A stretch of 64,000 nt of DNA from Collybiopsis luxurians FD-317 M1 (Eukaryota; Basidiomycota; Agaricomycetes; Agaricales; Omphalotaceae), in NCBI GenBank assembly GCA_000827265.1, contig KN834751.1, positions 564,113 to 628,112 on the forward strand, in the 5' to 3' direction. Of the stretch, positions 47,501-58,412 are shown in pieces. The translations under genes were made by a program, and so were the position numbers. Position 1 is the first letter of the stretch, and each line of letters starts with the position of its first letter. The notes below the pieces were generated by a model, which was not told the DNA's origin, did no database searches, and saw only the letters and a list, made by a program, of their open reading frames with translations.

Positions 47501-47990
47501 CATATCTGGGCACACATAATTGAAAAACAATCTGCCGGCGCGATGCTGGACATTGGCTTACCCTTTTGCAGAGCCAAGATTCTGAAAAGACGCGAACAGA
47601 ATCAGAATGGCTTCTGAAAAGGGGATCTGCTTATCCAATCGCACACCTTGGTCAGTTCTAGATGAGTGCATTCGGCTCCGGCGTTGATGCAATTCGTACA
47701 GCGCTGCCCTGCCATTCCGCCGCTATCGCCTGCATTGTGAGGCATTCAGAGCCAGCCTTCGTAGGGTACTTGATTCTTACATCGAACTAGAGACATGATT
47801 CATGCATAAGCGCATCTGAAGCGTAATACTGCACATACTTACTCTTCTTTTTCTGATTCAATAAACAGATGTTGGATCGGTTGCTAAACACACATACTAT
47901 AGATTGCTAACAAACCTTACACAAATCGCAAGCCCCAGGCAGTCGACGTTTCTTTGAAGACCCACCTTCAGAGGTAGCATTACTAGCCAT
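44579..47990 (-). CDS. Zn2Cys6 fungal transcription factor
   Basis: The N terminus MASNATSEGGSSKKRRLPGA leads into a binuclear zinc cluster with Cys spacing x2, x6, x9, x2, x6 (CDLCKKKKIRC, then CTNC and AEC). The cluster is cut by three introns, creating coding exons of 10 nt (47843-47852) and 6 nt (47781-47786). The fungal-specific regulatory domain follows in the middle: LVDLYFEHVNTVLPLLHRPS, LLVCALGARYSNDERVF, VSQSTWTQIGFGLRLAQDVG and RAFFVLLILERMIGSFAGRP. The C-terminal part is acidic, Ser/Asp-rich (SLSDMSQDDFDAFLSSLPSM) and could activate transcription. Such factors bind CGG-type sites and often control metabolism. The target is unknown, and the adjacent GH128 gene gives no firm clue. 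The protein ends DGIVDQQTW. Many introns of about 50 nt were seen. Confidence 0.9.
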
Positions 47991-48036
47991 GGTTGTTAAG
48001 AGAAAGATGTACTAAGTAAATGACTCTAAGTCTCAG

Positions 48037-48077
48037 CTCAAGCGCTCGAACGCTCAAGCGCGGGCCGCCTAAGCGCT
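48037..48077. promoter_or_regulatory. AGCGCT-rich promoter cluster before the Zn2Cys6 gene
   Basis: Within 41 bp there are AAGCGCTCGAACGCTCAAGCG-like direct and inverted copies of the core, and a further AAGCGCT. They lie 47-88 bp upstream of the Zn2Cys6 ATG (47990, minus strand). The same core appears in the PRMT1/LITAF and VPS53 promoters. Confidence 0.4.
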
Positions 48078-48164
48078 GGCAATACCGCGCTGATTGTCTA
48101 AAATTCAAATTTCACCAATATAAAAAACCGCATGAAACATCGAGGACAGGTTCAGTTCCAAAGA

Positions 48165-50257
48165 TTAAACATCCTGTAAAATCCCAATTAATAGATCCTT
48201 CACAGTTACACGTCCCCGATCTCGATCAACTTTTCTCCCTCGTTCGTCCTTTTGCAGAGACGCTGAGAAAGAGGCACCGAAAATTGCCCCAGCCAACACT
48301 TCGTCCTCTGGTCCGTCTCGTACCCGTAAACGATGTGACAGCACACGAGGAACGATGCGAGCAATATCTGCCTGTGTAACATCGAGGATAGGTATCGCCA
48401 CTTCATTCAAACTCTCCCGACCCTCCTCTGTAGGTAAGCGCATCTCAAGAGGGTCAATCACAACATATGCGCTCCCAATGTCCGTCATCGCCTTGGAAAG
48501 CCTTCCATCACCACTCGCACCCCCGTCAGCCGTCGAACTATCATCCAATTTATCGTCATCTGTGTTCAATATACCATCAATAAGTTCAAGTCCGGTGGGA
48601 TCTCCCCCTAAGACTCGAGCAGCGCGAGACAGGTCGAGTGCGTCGTTAATTGCGGCGATAGACAGCAATCTACCTTCCAATTGATGGTGATGTCGTGCAG
48701 CGGAAAACAGATCGTTGACGTATAGATTCAGAGTCGACGGTAGATGAACTTTGGAATAGATTTCCTTAAGCAGTTTCATTGCTTCTGGCGTAATGACGGT
48801 ATGCGAGCCATTGGAAGGTGTCATGACTCCCGGAGATATATGCCTTTGAGGTAATGGTTGAGCTAGGAAAGGGGGGGTGGAGTTGGGAGGGTAGGTGGCG
48901 ACTTGAGGGACAGGTGACAAAATCGGAGAACTACGATGCGAGACTGGACGGAAAAAATTCTTCGACATTGACCGAATAGTAGGATGCAATGATACCGTTG
49001 CACTCATTGCGAATTTCTGCAGCTGCAAGATTGATCGAAGGCATTAAACAAGTTTAGCAGATCCAATATGTAGAATAATACTCACTAAAGGGTAATGGAT
49101 TGCCGGTCTTTCTCGCTCGTCTAAGGGGCAAACATAGACGAGAATAAAATCTTGTGGTAATGGCCAGACACCGCTCAATTCTGCGTCTGTCTCGAAAGTC
49201 AATTTAGAATGCCGGTGAGCTCGCTGCCGCAAGTCTACCTCATTGGGGTTACTGACATCGTTTAAGACGACTTGACCCTCGTTCAAGACGGTAGTGAGTG
49301 CCCTCTGCGACGCTAGGCTGGCATTCTCCAGCCCTGAGATCACTAGTGCACTAGGTAGCTGCATTTGAGAAGGATCTCGGACAGAGCGAAAGGGTGTTGG
49401 ATCGGAATAAGAATGTGGAAATGTCGGATGGGGCATGGCGGAGTACGATGAAGTTCGTGAGGCAGAGTTCAAAGAGTTATGAGAAGGTATTCCCGCCATA
49501 CTTGGACTCTGACGATCTCCAAACGGATCGGAAGGAGAAAGCAATATCGAAGGCGCGATATTAAACGATTTAGCAGAAGTTATATCATTGGGATATGACA
49601 CCGACTTGGTGTACTGGCTACCTAGACTTCGTACTGTGGCTGAAAGAGATCGGGACCCAGAGCTGGGACGTTTGCGATGTTTTTTGGGACCGTGGCTGGT
49701 TAATGTCTGTGTTTCATCGTGGCCAAAATGGGAAGTTGACCCAGAGGCGGGGATAAACAGAGATCGAAGAAAGGTAGAGATACCCGAAACTGTGGAAAAA
49801 TCCGACAATTCTGTACGTCTATGAATTCGAAGTCTGTGAGTTAAAATTCCAAAGACAGTGGCCAGTGTCTGGGATGTGTTATGGTAAGTCACAAGATATC
49901 GAGGAAGAAGATTGATTCAATAAGGGCAAGAAGGACTTCTATACCGGCTGTTGATCGGATAGAAAGTGTCGCGTAGATCAGTGTATGGGAAACTTATGGA
50001 AGCGCGACTTCTTGCGCTTTGAACAAGTGATGAAGACTTCTTACCTTGACAGTCAATTTGACCACCAGGCCAACATCTTCCTCCGCAGTTCGGAGGATCA
50101 GATGTTTGTTGCCGGAAATGAGACAGAGCAACAAGGACTGGAAAATTACAGGTTCGATCGGAAGGCCGGCTGCACCATTACGGACGTAAGTCAAAAGGGT
50201 AGGAATGAATGACGGTGTTCCAATATGGGCGGCAGGAAAATCGGTCACATCCGACAT
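48165..50257 (-). CDS. Unassigned protein, possibly Mg-chelatase/AAA-lid-like
   Basis: Three exons were placed: 50045-50257, 49100-49868 (approximate downstream end) and the last to 48165. The N terminus MSDVTDFPAAHIGTPSFIPT continues with a leucine-rich block, LPIEPVIFQSLLLCLISGNK. It resembles the front of fungal proteins annotated as magnesium-chelatase-like. The C-terminal part has LPSTLNLYVNDLFSAARHHH followed by LEGRLLSIAAINDALDLSRA, similar to the alpha-helical lid of Mg-chelatase/AAA proteins. No Walker A or B motif is visible, so ATPase activity is not supported. A long Ser-rich disordered stretch separates the two ordered parts. The first intron (about 49869-50044) is longer than usual and might hide another small exon. 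The family assignment is from memory of lid-like wording and is tentative. Confidence 0.5.
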
Positions 50258-50833
50258 AAATGCGATAAAGTCTGGGAAAAAAAGAAAGGTTCCGAGGAGT
50301 CTCTTGGCCCTTTATTTATGAAAGTCACCTCGAGGCGGAAGTCGTTGCCGCAATAAATGTGATGGTGGAGGTGTCAAGGAGTAAATAAAGAAACGAGTCG
50401 GCAAATACTTGTAGACTGAAAAGATTTATACCTTTGAGCAGTGCCGCAGAGAGGTGCAGTGAATGCAGTGAACTAGATAAAGCAAACTGTTGCAAAGTGG
50501 ATTTGCAGCTGAGCCAGGTTATAGTAAGAGGGGAAGCAGGCCAATAATAGAAGACCGGGGGCCACGGGGTGATGTAAAAGATTAGATTAGATTACGGGAG
50601 TATACTAAATGGCGTTAGAGCGTTGCTGGAAAGAACTTTACTATGTACTACAACAAATTTATATATTCCCATCCTCATAAGTCTCCCGGCTTTCCTCCTT
50701 TCCGCGAACAATGGCCATCTCTCTTGCTCTCTAGGTAGAACACCCCATTTGGCTAGGTTTCACGTCCGACGCGGTACTACTTAACCCAACCATCATCTTC
50801 CCTTCTAGGCTTTACTAGGCGGCTCATGAATCT
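50258..50833. promoter_or_regulatory. Divergent promoter interval
   Basis: This interval lies between the Mg-chelatase-like gene (minus) and the surface-protein gene (plus). The right half is CT-rich, as expected before a start codon. An upstream exon encoding a signal peptide for the next gene may lie here, because an acceptor (CTTTACTAG at 50810-50818) keeps the reading frame open into the next gene. I could not identify its 5' exon. Confidence 0.4.
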
Positions 50834-53800
50834 ATGGCCAACCTCGTCCCCCTCCTCAATGTGGACGACACTTCTCCTACTATTCAATATTCTCCTTTCC
50901 GCGATACTTTCTCTACCCCTGATTTCACGGCGGGCTGGAATCCTCTATTCAATCAGACTAGTATCGCTGGTGCTCCTCTCCCAATACAGAATAGCACATC
51001 TGTCCATGTTACTTCGCTCGACAATGCAAGTCTATCTCTTCAATGGCAAGGTCAGCTCTTTCGAGTCTACTGTCAGTCAGCTTATATCCTCATTACTTAT
51101 TTGGCCCCTCAGGAACTGCGATACAACTCTGGGGGTATGCTACGAACGCATCGTATACGATCCTTGTCGACGGTGTGCCTCGATATCCAAACTCGTCGTC
51201 AACTGTCCTAGCATCCATCCAAAATCTAAACAATACTAATCATGAAATATCTTTGACTACAATCATCTCTAACGCGACCCCCAATCAAACTCAATCGTTC
51301 ATCGTCTTTGACAAGGCTGTCATCACAGCGCCCCCGACATTTGATAGTAATTCTACGTGCGTCAGGTAGTCTAGCTGACCAAAAGCCAGTTAATCAACTT
51401 TTTTTTTTAGCGCGACGTTTAGTCCCCAGTCCTTAAACGACAGTGACATTAGTTTTCAAGGCGAATGGAGCATTAAAAATAGCTCTACAGGCGGGTCTAC
51501 TCTGACACACTTTTCGGACACTGTAAACGATAGTGCTTCCGCTGAATTTAATGGTGGGTTGAATTTTACTTCGAGCTAGCTCCAAATTAAACTCGTTTAT
51601 GCAGGCACCGCATTTCAACTTTTCGGGACCGTTCTTCCGGAGGGGGGAAACTACACTGTCCAATTAGACGACTCCACACCTACACAGTTCTCCGCCCAGG
51701 CATCTTTCATTCAAGATAACACCCTCCTTTTCTTTACTAATGCGCTGGATCCATACGTCCCACATTCTGTCCGCATTGTCAATAACGGCGGTACATTGAT
51801 GCTTTCGCTTGGCGGTTTTAAGGCAGTTACTTCTGGCGATCCAAAGTTGGCAAAAGACTTTTTTGATGTGTGAATTGACTGATTTGACCTATCTGCAGTT
51901 TAGTTTCTCCGACCGGAACTTCGCCTGCCCAAAGCGCCACTGCTTCCGCAGCCGCCGGAGCAACTACTGAGAATCCAGGACTATCCAAAGGAACAATCGC
52001 TGCACTAGTTCTAGCTGGAGTGTTGGCTTTCCTGATCATTAGTGGTCTCCTGTTCTGCATTTTTGTTTGGCGACCGATGAAGATCCGACAACGTCAAGCC
52101 CGACGACGCATGATGGAACGCGAGGGTGGTCGCGTCGATGATGTGTTGGATATCGGGCGTCACGACCCCAGTTACATGGATCACAGTCCAGCTAATAGTG
52201 GAGGAACCCGGAGAACTCGAGGAAGTCAAAAAAGCAGTGGTGGTCGATCTGGGTTTCTCCGATGGAAGCGAGAGATGGAATCGGGTAATGGAGGCAAGGT
52301 GCTAGGCGCCCTCGGTTTGGTGTTTAGGCATTCAGACTCCCCCCAGGACAAACAACCTGGTCTGGATGACCTCGATGTGTATGGGGAGCCAGCCGGAAGT
52401 ACAAAATCCTCAAGTCCATCTTCTGCTGGGTCCGGTGGGTCCGTTCAGAGTAAGGACAGTAAAGGGAAGAGTCGTTGGCGCAAATCTCAAAAAGACACAC
52501 CCAGCCCCAGTTACACTATTGACTTGCCGCCATTAAGTCGATCCAGGGAGCACATCGAAGAGGGAGTTTCTCCTGCTGACCACAGATCTTTTTCTGGTTT
52601 GACTTCCCTTACCTATATGTCGACGCCCAACACTGAAAATTCACGGGAGCTCTCATTCAATGCACCATCCAGCCATCCTTCCAATCCGTCCCAGCGACCT
52701 TCTGCATCTCCTAACCACGAGAGAACGGACAGTAACGGCATGTTGCTCCTCCACAATGATGGCGATTCCCGATCCGAAGCAGTATCAGAGGTTGATTATC
52801 ACTCCAGCATTGTATCGACCCACCAGGATCCCGATACTCAGGTGCATGTACACGAACTCGAAGTTCAAAGCACATATCCCTCTAGTAGATCGGGTAATGA
52901 AAGTCGAAGACCTCCAAGTTCTTACACTCGCGAGATGGATCGCGGCAGCGTACGGACGAATGACGATGGGCTCAGCGTGTTGGGGGCAGCAACTGCCAGG
53001 GCTGCTATACGAAGTCTAAGTCCCCGAACCAGCGAGCTCGTTTTCACAAATCCAAGTCTGGACCGACTACTGAGCTCGGCTCTTCCACCGCAGGATGAAA
53101 CCAGAGTGCCTCGAGAGCGACTTCTCAGCGATAAAACCGTTCGCCCCGACGATTCACTTGACGCTCGTGCGAGAAGTCCTTTCCGTCTCGAACCTGCGAA
53201 GCGCACGTCCATCAGTGCCAGCAGAAAATCTACAGGGTTCTCGGTCAGATTTGAGGACGAAGATGATGATACTTCTAGTTCGGATGAAAATAAGAAGGGG
53301 AGAGGGAAGGAGAAGGAGAAGGGGAAGGAGAAGGAGAAGGAAAAAGGGAAGGGGAAGGAGGAGCCGACCGGGCTGAGGGTCAATACTCTCCTTGCTCCTG
53401 CAGGACTATCGCAGGGAACTAGGGCTGCTTTTCGACTGACGCCTCAACGTCCTATCACCTCCCCAGTCTCGGAAGCCGACTCCAATCTTACAACATCTTT
53501 CCTTGACCTTAGCGGTTCAAACTCAAATTCGGACTCTTCTCAAAGAGAACCTTCAATTACTTCGCAAAGAATGGGTCTCAAGTCCAGATGGAGTGCCACC
53601 ACTGCTGCCACCGCGACCGACCCCGATTCACATAACCTTAGGCAAGAGTCTTCAGGCTCTCAAGGGTCAGGGATTTCTGCCTCTGCTCCGTCCAGCAACT
53701 TCCCATTCCCCGTGTCTCTCCCTGCTTCTCCGCATCATCCGGAAGGATTCAAGCCATCGCCACCTGCCAGTCCTTCGTGGGAAGCAGCCTCTCCTCCTGG

Positions 53801-54185
53801 GCACCTGAATGTCAATCCCTCAACTCACCCCTTTGGGATCAACCCGAACCCAGCTTCTCCCTCTGATAGTGTTCCCATGTCCATTTCAGATTTACACTTT
53901 CGACACAGCGATTCGGAAAACGAGGAGCTGATGACTGCTAACCCCTCTTCAGGTCCTGGCTCACACCTACCTCCTCATCCACCGCTTCCGAGCGTCCCTC
54001 CCACGCCAACTTTCCCCCCGCCAATATTCCCACCTCCTCGTATCGCTATTACCACTGCGAGCACTCCGACCGAACCCCTATCAAGTCCAGGCTACATTGT
54101 AAGTCGCGTGTTCCCCCGCAGCCAATCTGGCTCGGGAACAGACCCACTGTCGCCTCCTGCTCACCGGACGTTTGGCAACTCATGA
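50834..54185 (+). CDS. Single-pass surface protein with two lectin-like ectodomain repeats and long cytosolic tail
   Basis: I do not recognise a named family, but the layout is clear. The N-terminal ectodomain has two similar modules. Each starts with a ...DDTSPTIQY/...ATFSPQSLND-like strand and contains GTAIQLWGY or GTAFQLFGTV, with many NxS/T glycosylation sites. It resembles ectodomains of basidiomycete transmembrane proteins of unknown function. A Thr/Ser/Ala-rich stalk follows, then one membrane helix (TIAALVLAGVLAFLIISGLL and FCIFVW), then a basic stop-transfer sequence (RPMKIRQRQARRRM). The roughly 700-residue cytosolic tail is Ser/Pro-rich and disordered, with a Lys/Glu-only tract. 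No signal peptide is present at the ATG used (50834), so an upstream exon is probably missing from the model. Introns were placed after SLQWQ, NST, AEFN and TSGDP. The last has two possible donors (29 or 57 nt). Confidence 0.7.
53292..53363 (+). repeat. 72-nt all-purine coding minisatellite
   Basis: The plus strand holds only A and G for 72 nt, built from GGAGAA/GGGAAG units, and encodes a Lys/Glu/Gly repeat in the cytosolic tail. Such tracts can slip in replication and can form triplex DNA. Confidence 0.85.
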
Positions 54186-54533
54186 GATTCACTTGATCCT
54201 GACAATTTACGCTTACGAATTTTCCGTTGTTTGTACCTTCAATCCGCATGGACCCCTTCCTCTTCTCCCGTGTTTTATATGTACCTTTTTGTATTTTTAA
54301 TTTGGATCGACTACGCACCAAAAAGTGGTGCCCGGCTGGAAATCGTGCTGCAATCCTTTCTTTTTCTGATACAGTTACCACGACTACCACTTACTCGTAA
54401 TCACATTTCCGCGCATTATAGGAGTGCCCGCGCCCGCTCACACTTTCATTATTGGCAGATGTATACTACATAGTAACCTCTCTAATTGAAAGGGAATAGG
54501 AGACCGAAGCAGCTAGACAACTTTGTACACAAT
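54186..54533. other. Convergent 3' region (surface protein / VPS53)
   Basis: Both flanking genes terminate here. The sequence is AT- and pyrimidine-rich on the plus strand around 54230-54400, typical of 3' UTRs. No further gene is seen. Confidence 0.5.
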
Positions 54534-57500
54534 CTATGAGGGAGCCTGTGACGAGTCCCGTCGCAATCCAAAGCTGACGAACCGCTTAAAGTCGGAAAAG
54601 ACTTCCCGGCGTTGTTCATTGCGGGTCACCTCGGTGGAACCTGTGGGTGGCCCGCTCATAGGCGGAGATACCAACCCAGAAAATATGCTTTCTGTTGCGC
54701 TGACGATAGCAGGGCTGGTCAAGGTCCCGCCTAATGGAGCAATACTGGGCGGATCCATATCCAGAGACGATAAAAAAGAGGTACTCTGAAGTTCATCTTT
54801 GGTGCTGGTTATGGTGACGAACGAATCAAGGAGATGATTCTGCTCGGCTTTGGGAGTCCCCTTTAGGTCGAGAATCTTGCACGCATGGTAAGTAAGAAAG
54901 AAATCCTCTTTCAGATGACACCGTACCTTTTGAAAGTTGGAGAACGAAGCGTCGCCGATTAGGAGAGTGTAATTTAGGATGAATCCTTCCGGTGGATCCT
55001 GTCCAAGAAAATCAGAACCTGACACACGTCGATACCCACAACACTCACTACCGGGGTAACTATGACTTTCAATAAGGACTCCAGCCTGCTGGTACTTTTG
55101 CCGAGGGACCGGGTATAGCTGTATTCATTGAAGTCGGTCATCAGCTTTGGCAGATTCCGGGAGCCGAACAACATACCTCGATGTTACCAACTGTTCACCC
55201 GGCATTTTCGCTAGGTATGCTTTGACCAACTGTAGATCGATGAGAAGCTGTTAAGAAATTATCAGATGGTCGGGAAAGGCACTCGAGGCTGATCTTGAGC
55301 CAGCACACCTGTTCAGCTCCGATTTCCTTTAAAGGTCTGCTTTTCACGAGAGAGTTGGTAAACTTTGCGACGATCAGACTAGAAGGTCATTCAGCGGCCA
55401 GTTGATTGTTGAGCGCTATAGCATCCGCTCCGTACCTGCAAGCCTTGTCGAAAAAATTTCGTAGATACTTTTTCTGCTCTACCGTAGGTTTAAGAGCTTC
55501 GACGAACTGCTCGATTGTCCGGACAAGCTCCGCAATGTACGCAGAGGGCCCACTGACGAGGTTGAGGCTGGACCAGACAGATCGCGACATCGTGGTGAAT
55601 GCAGGTTCACAAGCTGATTCGAGCTCCCGCAGCTGGACGACGATAGCTGCAGATATGGCACTGCAGGAATATTGAGTAAGAAACTGTTCGAGACTGAGAT
55701 GATCACTTACCTCACGAAAAGCTCTTGTTCCTCCTGAAATGATATCTGCTCCTTGAACTCTTCCCTGATATTACTTCGTATCTTTTCTTCCAGCTATGCG
55801 ACTAGTTAACAAAGAGGGTAGGGAACGAGATAGGGTGAAAAATACTCACTTCCGAAGCAGTGTTTTGGCAGTAGTCTGCAGTATTGATGACCATAGATGC
55901 TTGCTTGAGTTCCGCTACGTCAAATCTGGTCGAATCTACGGATTTACGAGATCCGAGTGCCGGAGCAGGCCTTTCAGAGAAAATCAACAAAATGTAACAC
56001 TAAATACAAGGGAAAATAGCTGGTACCGCTGCTTCAAACTAGCAGTCAACACGTCCTCTGAGACGCCAGTGAGTTCTCCAATTGTCACAACGCATATTAC
56101 ACACACCTGCATAGATTCTGAGCCACTTTTTGTGAACGTTGCACAAGTCAAACAGAGGAGAACCTCGAGACAGTTTGGCGCATTGCTCTAAGCTTTGCCC
56201 GTAAAAGTAGAACAACTCCGTAGATGATGGCAATACGAATACTGGCGACGAGTTGTCACCATCTTCTTGGGCGTCGGATGTCTCCAGAGATACTCGCGGT
56301 GTGCTCTTAAGACCCTTGCCCTTACGATGGGGAGCCAACATGTCGGACAATGCTCTATAGTATTGATGAGAAAAGATGATTGAAAAAAAGACAGAAATGT
56401 AGGACCTGTCTTGCGCATCGACAAAGACACTCATATGAGGATCAAAGGCATGCGTGAGCGGCTTCGGAGGTCGAGAGTTTGGGCTAACTGTAGCTGAGAG
56501 CATGTCTTGATACTTTATGAATTTCATTTAGTAAATATCATTGCAGCGCTCTCGTCAAACATACCGGTGTTGCCCATTTCTTGGTCATCGAAGACTCAAA
56601 CTCTGCGACAATTTGCAGATTGTCTAACAGAGTTTTAACCGTCAATGATTTTCCTGCAGTTGACAACAACGTGGTAATGTCATCGCTAGATAATTTTCAG
56701 ATGAAGGAATAGATGGGCAGAAAGTAACGACAAACCGAGTGATTTCCGTAAATTTTGCCAAGAGATGCCAGCTCACTTTCCATTCTGACGGAAAGACTCT
56801 CCCTTGTTCAATCTCATGGGTCTGCAGGAGGCGCCGGAACCAGGAAAATCTTCTCGATATGTTGTCCAATTGTCCGGCTTCATCCGAAGTACGAAATATA
56901 CGTCGATACTCCTTCAACTCTAAGGCGACATATCTCTCGATCAAGAGTGACCGGAAATCCATTCCAAGAACATCAACCACAAGGCATGCATCCGCGATTA
57001 CAGCAGGTTTAATGCTTTTGGAGCCATCCTGCAGGTAACTATTCTCGTGTGTGTTTAAGGGTAGAGATTCGAAAAGGGGCAACAAGCAAACTCACAAGGT
57101 GTCGAAATCCTTGTCGATGAGAGAGCGTAAAGTAGTTTGAAGTTCTTGTATACGCTTCCATGCTTGCAGGACTCGAGGTACAGACATGTATGGTGTGAAC
57201 GTTGAAGACAGCTGCTTCACTGCCTGTACTAAAATTAGATTTGCGGGGGCGGTTGTACGGCACTAAGACGCACAGATAGTGTTTGCGATATTTCACTGTA
57301 CTTCTTTTCGGAAACTAGATCTTCAAGTTGGCTGAGAGCATTGGCTAGATGCAATGTAAAAACAGAGACTTGAGCAGGAAACCAATATTTCGTACCCAAC
57401 ATCTGTAATCTTTTAAGGGTCGTCATGCTCAGTATGAGATTCTTCTTGGCTAGGTCCAGGACTTGGATATCTTTCGTGATACTTCGAACAACAGCTTCAG

Positions 57501-57936
57501 ATTCCGTGGCTTTCTCGCGTATTCGTGACATCTGACCAAGCAGCTCCTATAGACGAGGATGAAAAGTTGGAAAGAAGGACAAACTTGAGAGTAGGCACCG
57601 ATATCATCTCTTGAATGAGCTGCATTCGGTCAGGATCCTGATTTCTTTTCAGCTGCTCGCGCAAAGCATCTATTTCTTTTTGAATTTCTCTTTGATTTTC
57701 CGCTAGCCAAGCTTGTACGGCCCCAGTATGGGCCAGAGAAGCCTCTGACAAAGGACAGTGCGGTTAAGGCTAGTGCCGGAGTGTATGAAACAAAACTTAC
57801 ACAGACCATTAGGAAATAGACTATTCAGAGCATCTACAGAGCTGGCTTTGGTTCCTTCCGAGGAAGAGGTTGAATGTTGTTCAAAGACGCGTTGAACGGC
57901 GACAAGGATTTCAGGTGGCAGTTCGTCGTTCTGCAT
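54534..57936 (-). CDS. VPS53: GARP/EARP tethering complex subunit VPS53
   Basis: VPS53 is a subunit of the GARP tether, which captures endosome-derived vesicles at the trans-Golgi network. The protein starts MQNDELPPEILVAVQRVFEQ, and the segment DALNSLFPNG matches the conserved VPS53 opening (NxLFP). The N-terminal coiled coil follows: LAENQREIQKEIDALREQL, SRIREKATESEAVVRSITKD, then IQVLDLAKKNLILSMTTLKR and LQMLGTKYW. Then come the helical rods (LEDLVSEKKYSEISQTLS, MSVPRVLQAWKRIQELQTTL, LIDKDFDTL). Near the C terminus are FILNYTLLIGDASFSNFQKV and LDLKGTPKAEQNHLLDSFVT, conserved in the family. The gene has more than ten introns, several of which I placed only approximately. The C terminus has a Ser/Pro-rich extension that ends SFGLRRDSSQAPS. 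Confidence 0.87.
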
Positions 57937-58412
57937 TGGATCGAAGACGTGGTAAGCTTTAGCGCTCAAGGCCGACGGGCGCTTACTGGAGACGCGCCGA
58001 TTCGTGATGCGCGTTTTGTGCTGGCCAATTTTTAAAAATAGCGCGTGGCGAATTCGCAAAGGGCACTGCTTTGCTGCAGCTAATTTTGAGAATAGATGTC
58101 CTTTGAGGTAAGGTGTCCTTTGAGACTAGATATTAGAAGACCCACTGACCCTATTGAGCAATTAAAGAATAAAAGAAGTACTAGCGCTGACCTTCGCCAG
58201 GTTCTATCCTACGAATTGCCCGACTGAAGTTCCCCGGCATGCTACACAGCATTCGCAAGTTATCGCAACTCTTGCGATATTCCACTTTGTCATTCTTACT
58301 TCCGATCATTTTTTTGAACCTTGAAATGATTGCCGTTCAAACATATAAAAAGAACTGATAAACAACTCCGATCTTTGATCCTCACTGCGACGAAAACTGG
58401 TCTCCTCACAAA
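57937..58412. promoter_or_regulatory. Divergent promoter interval (VPS53 / gamma-GT)
   Basis: The two start codons face away from each other. An AGCGCT core (57961-57966) and a GGGCGCTTA stretch lie within 50 bp of the VPS53 start. Bases 58290-58345 are T- and A-rich before the gamma-GT 5' UTR. Confidence 0.4.
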
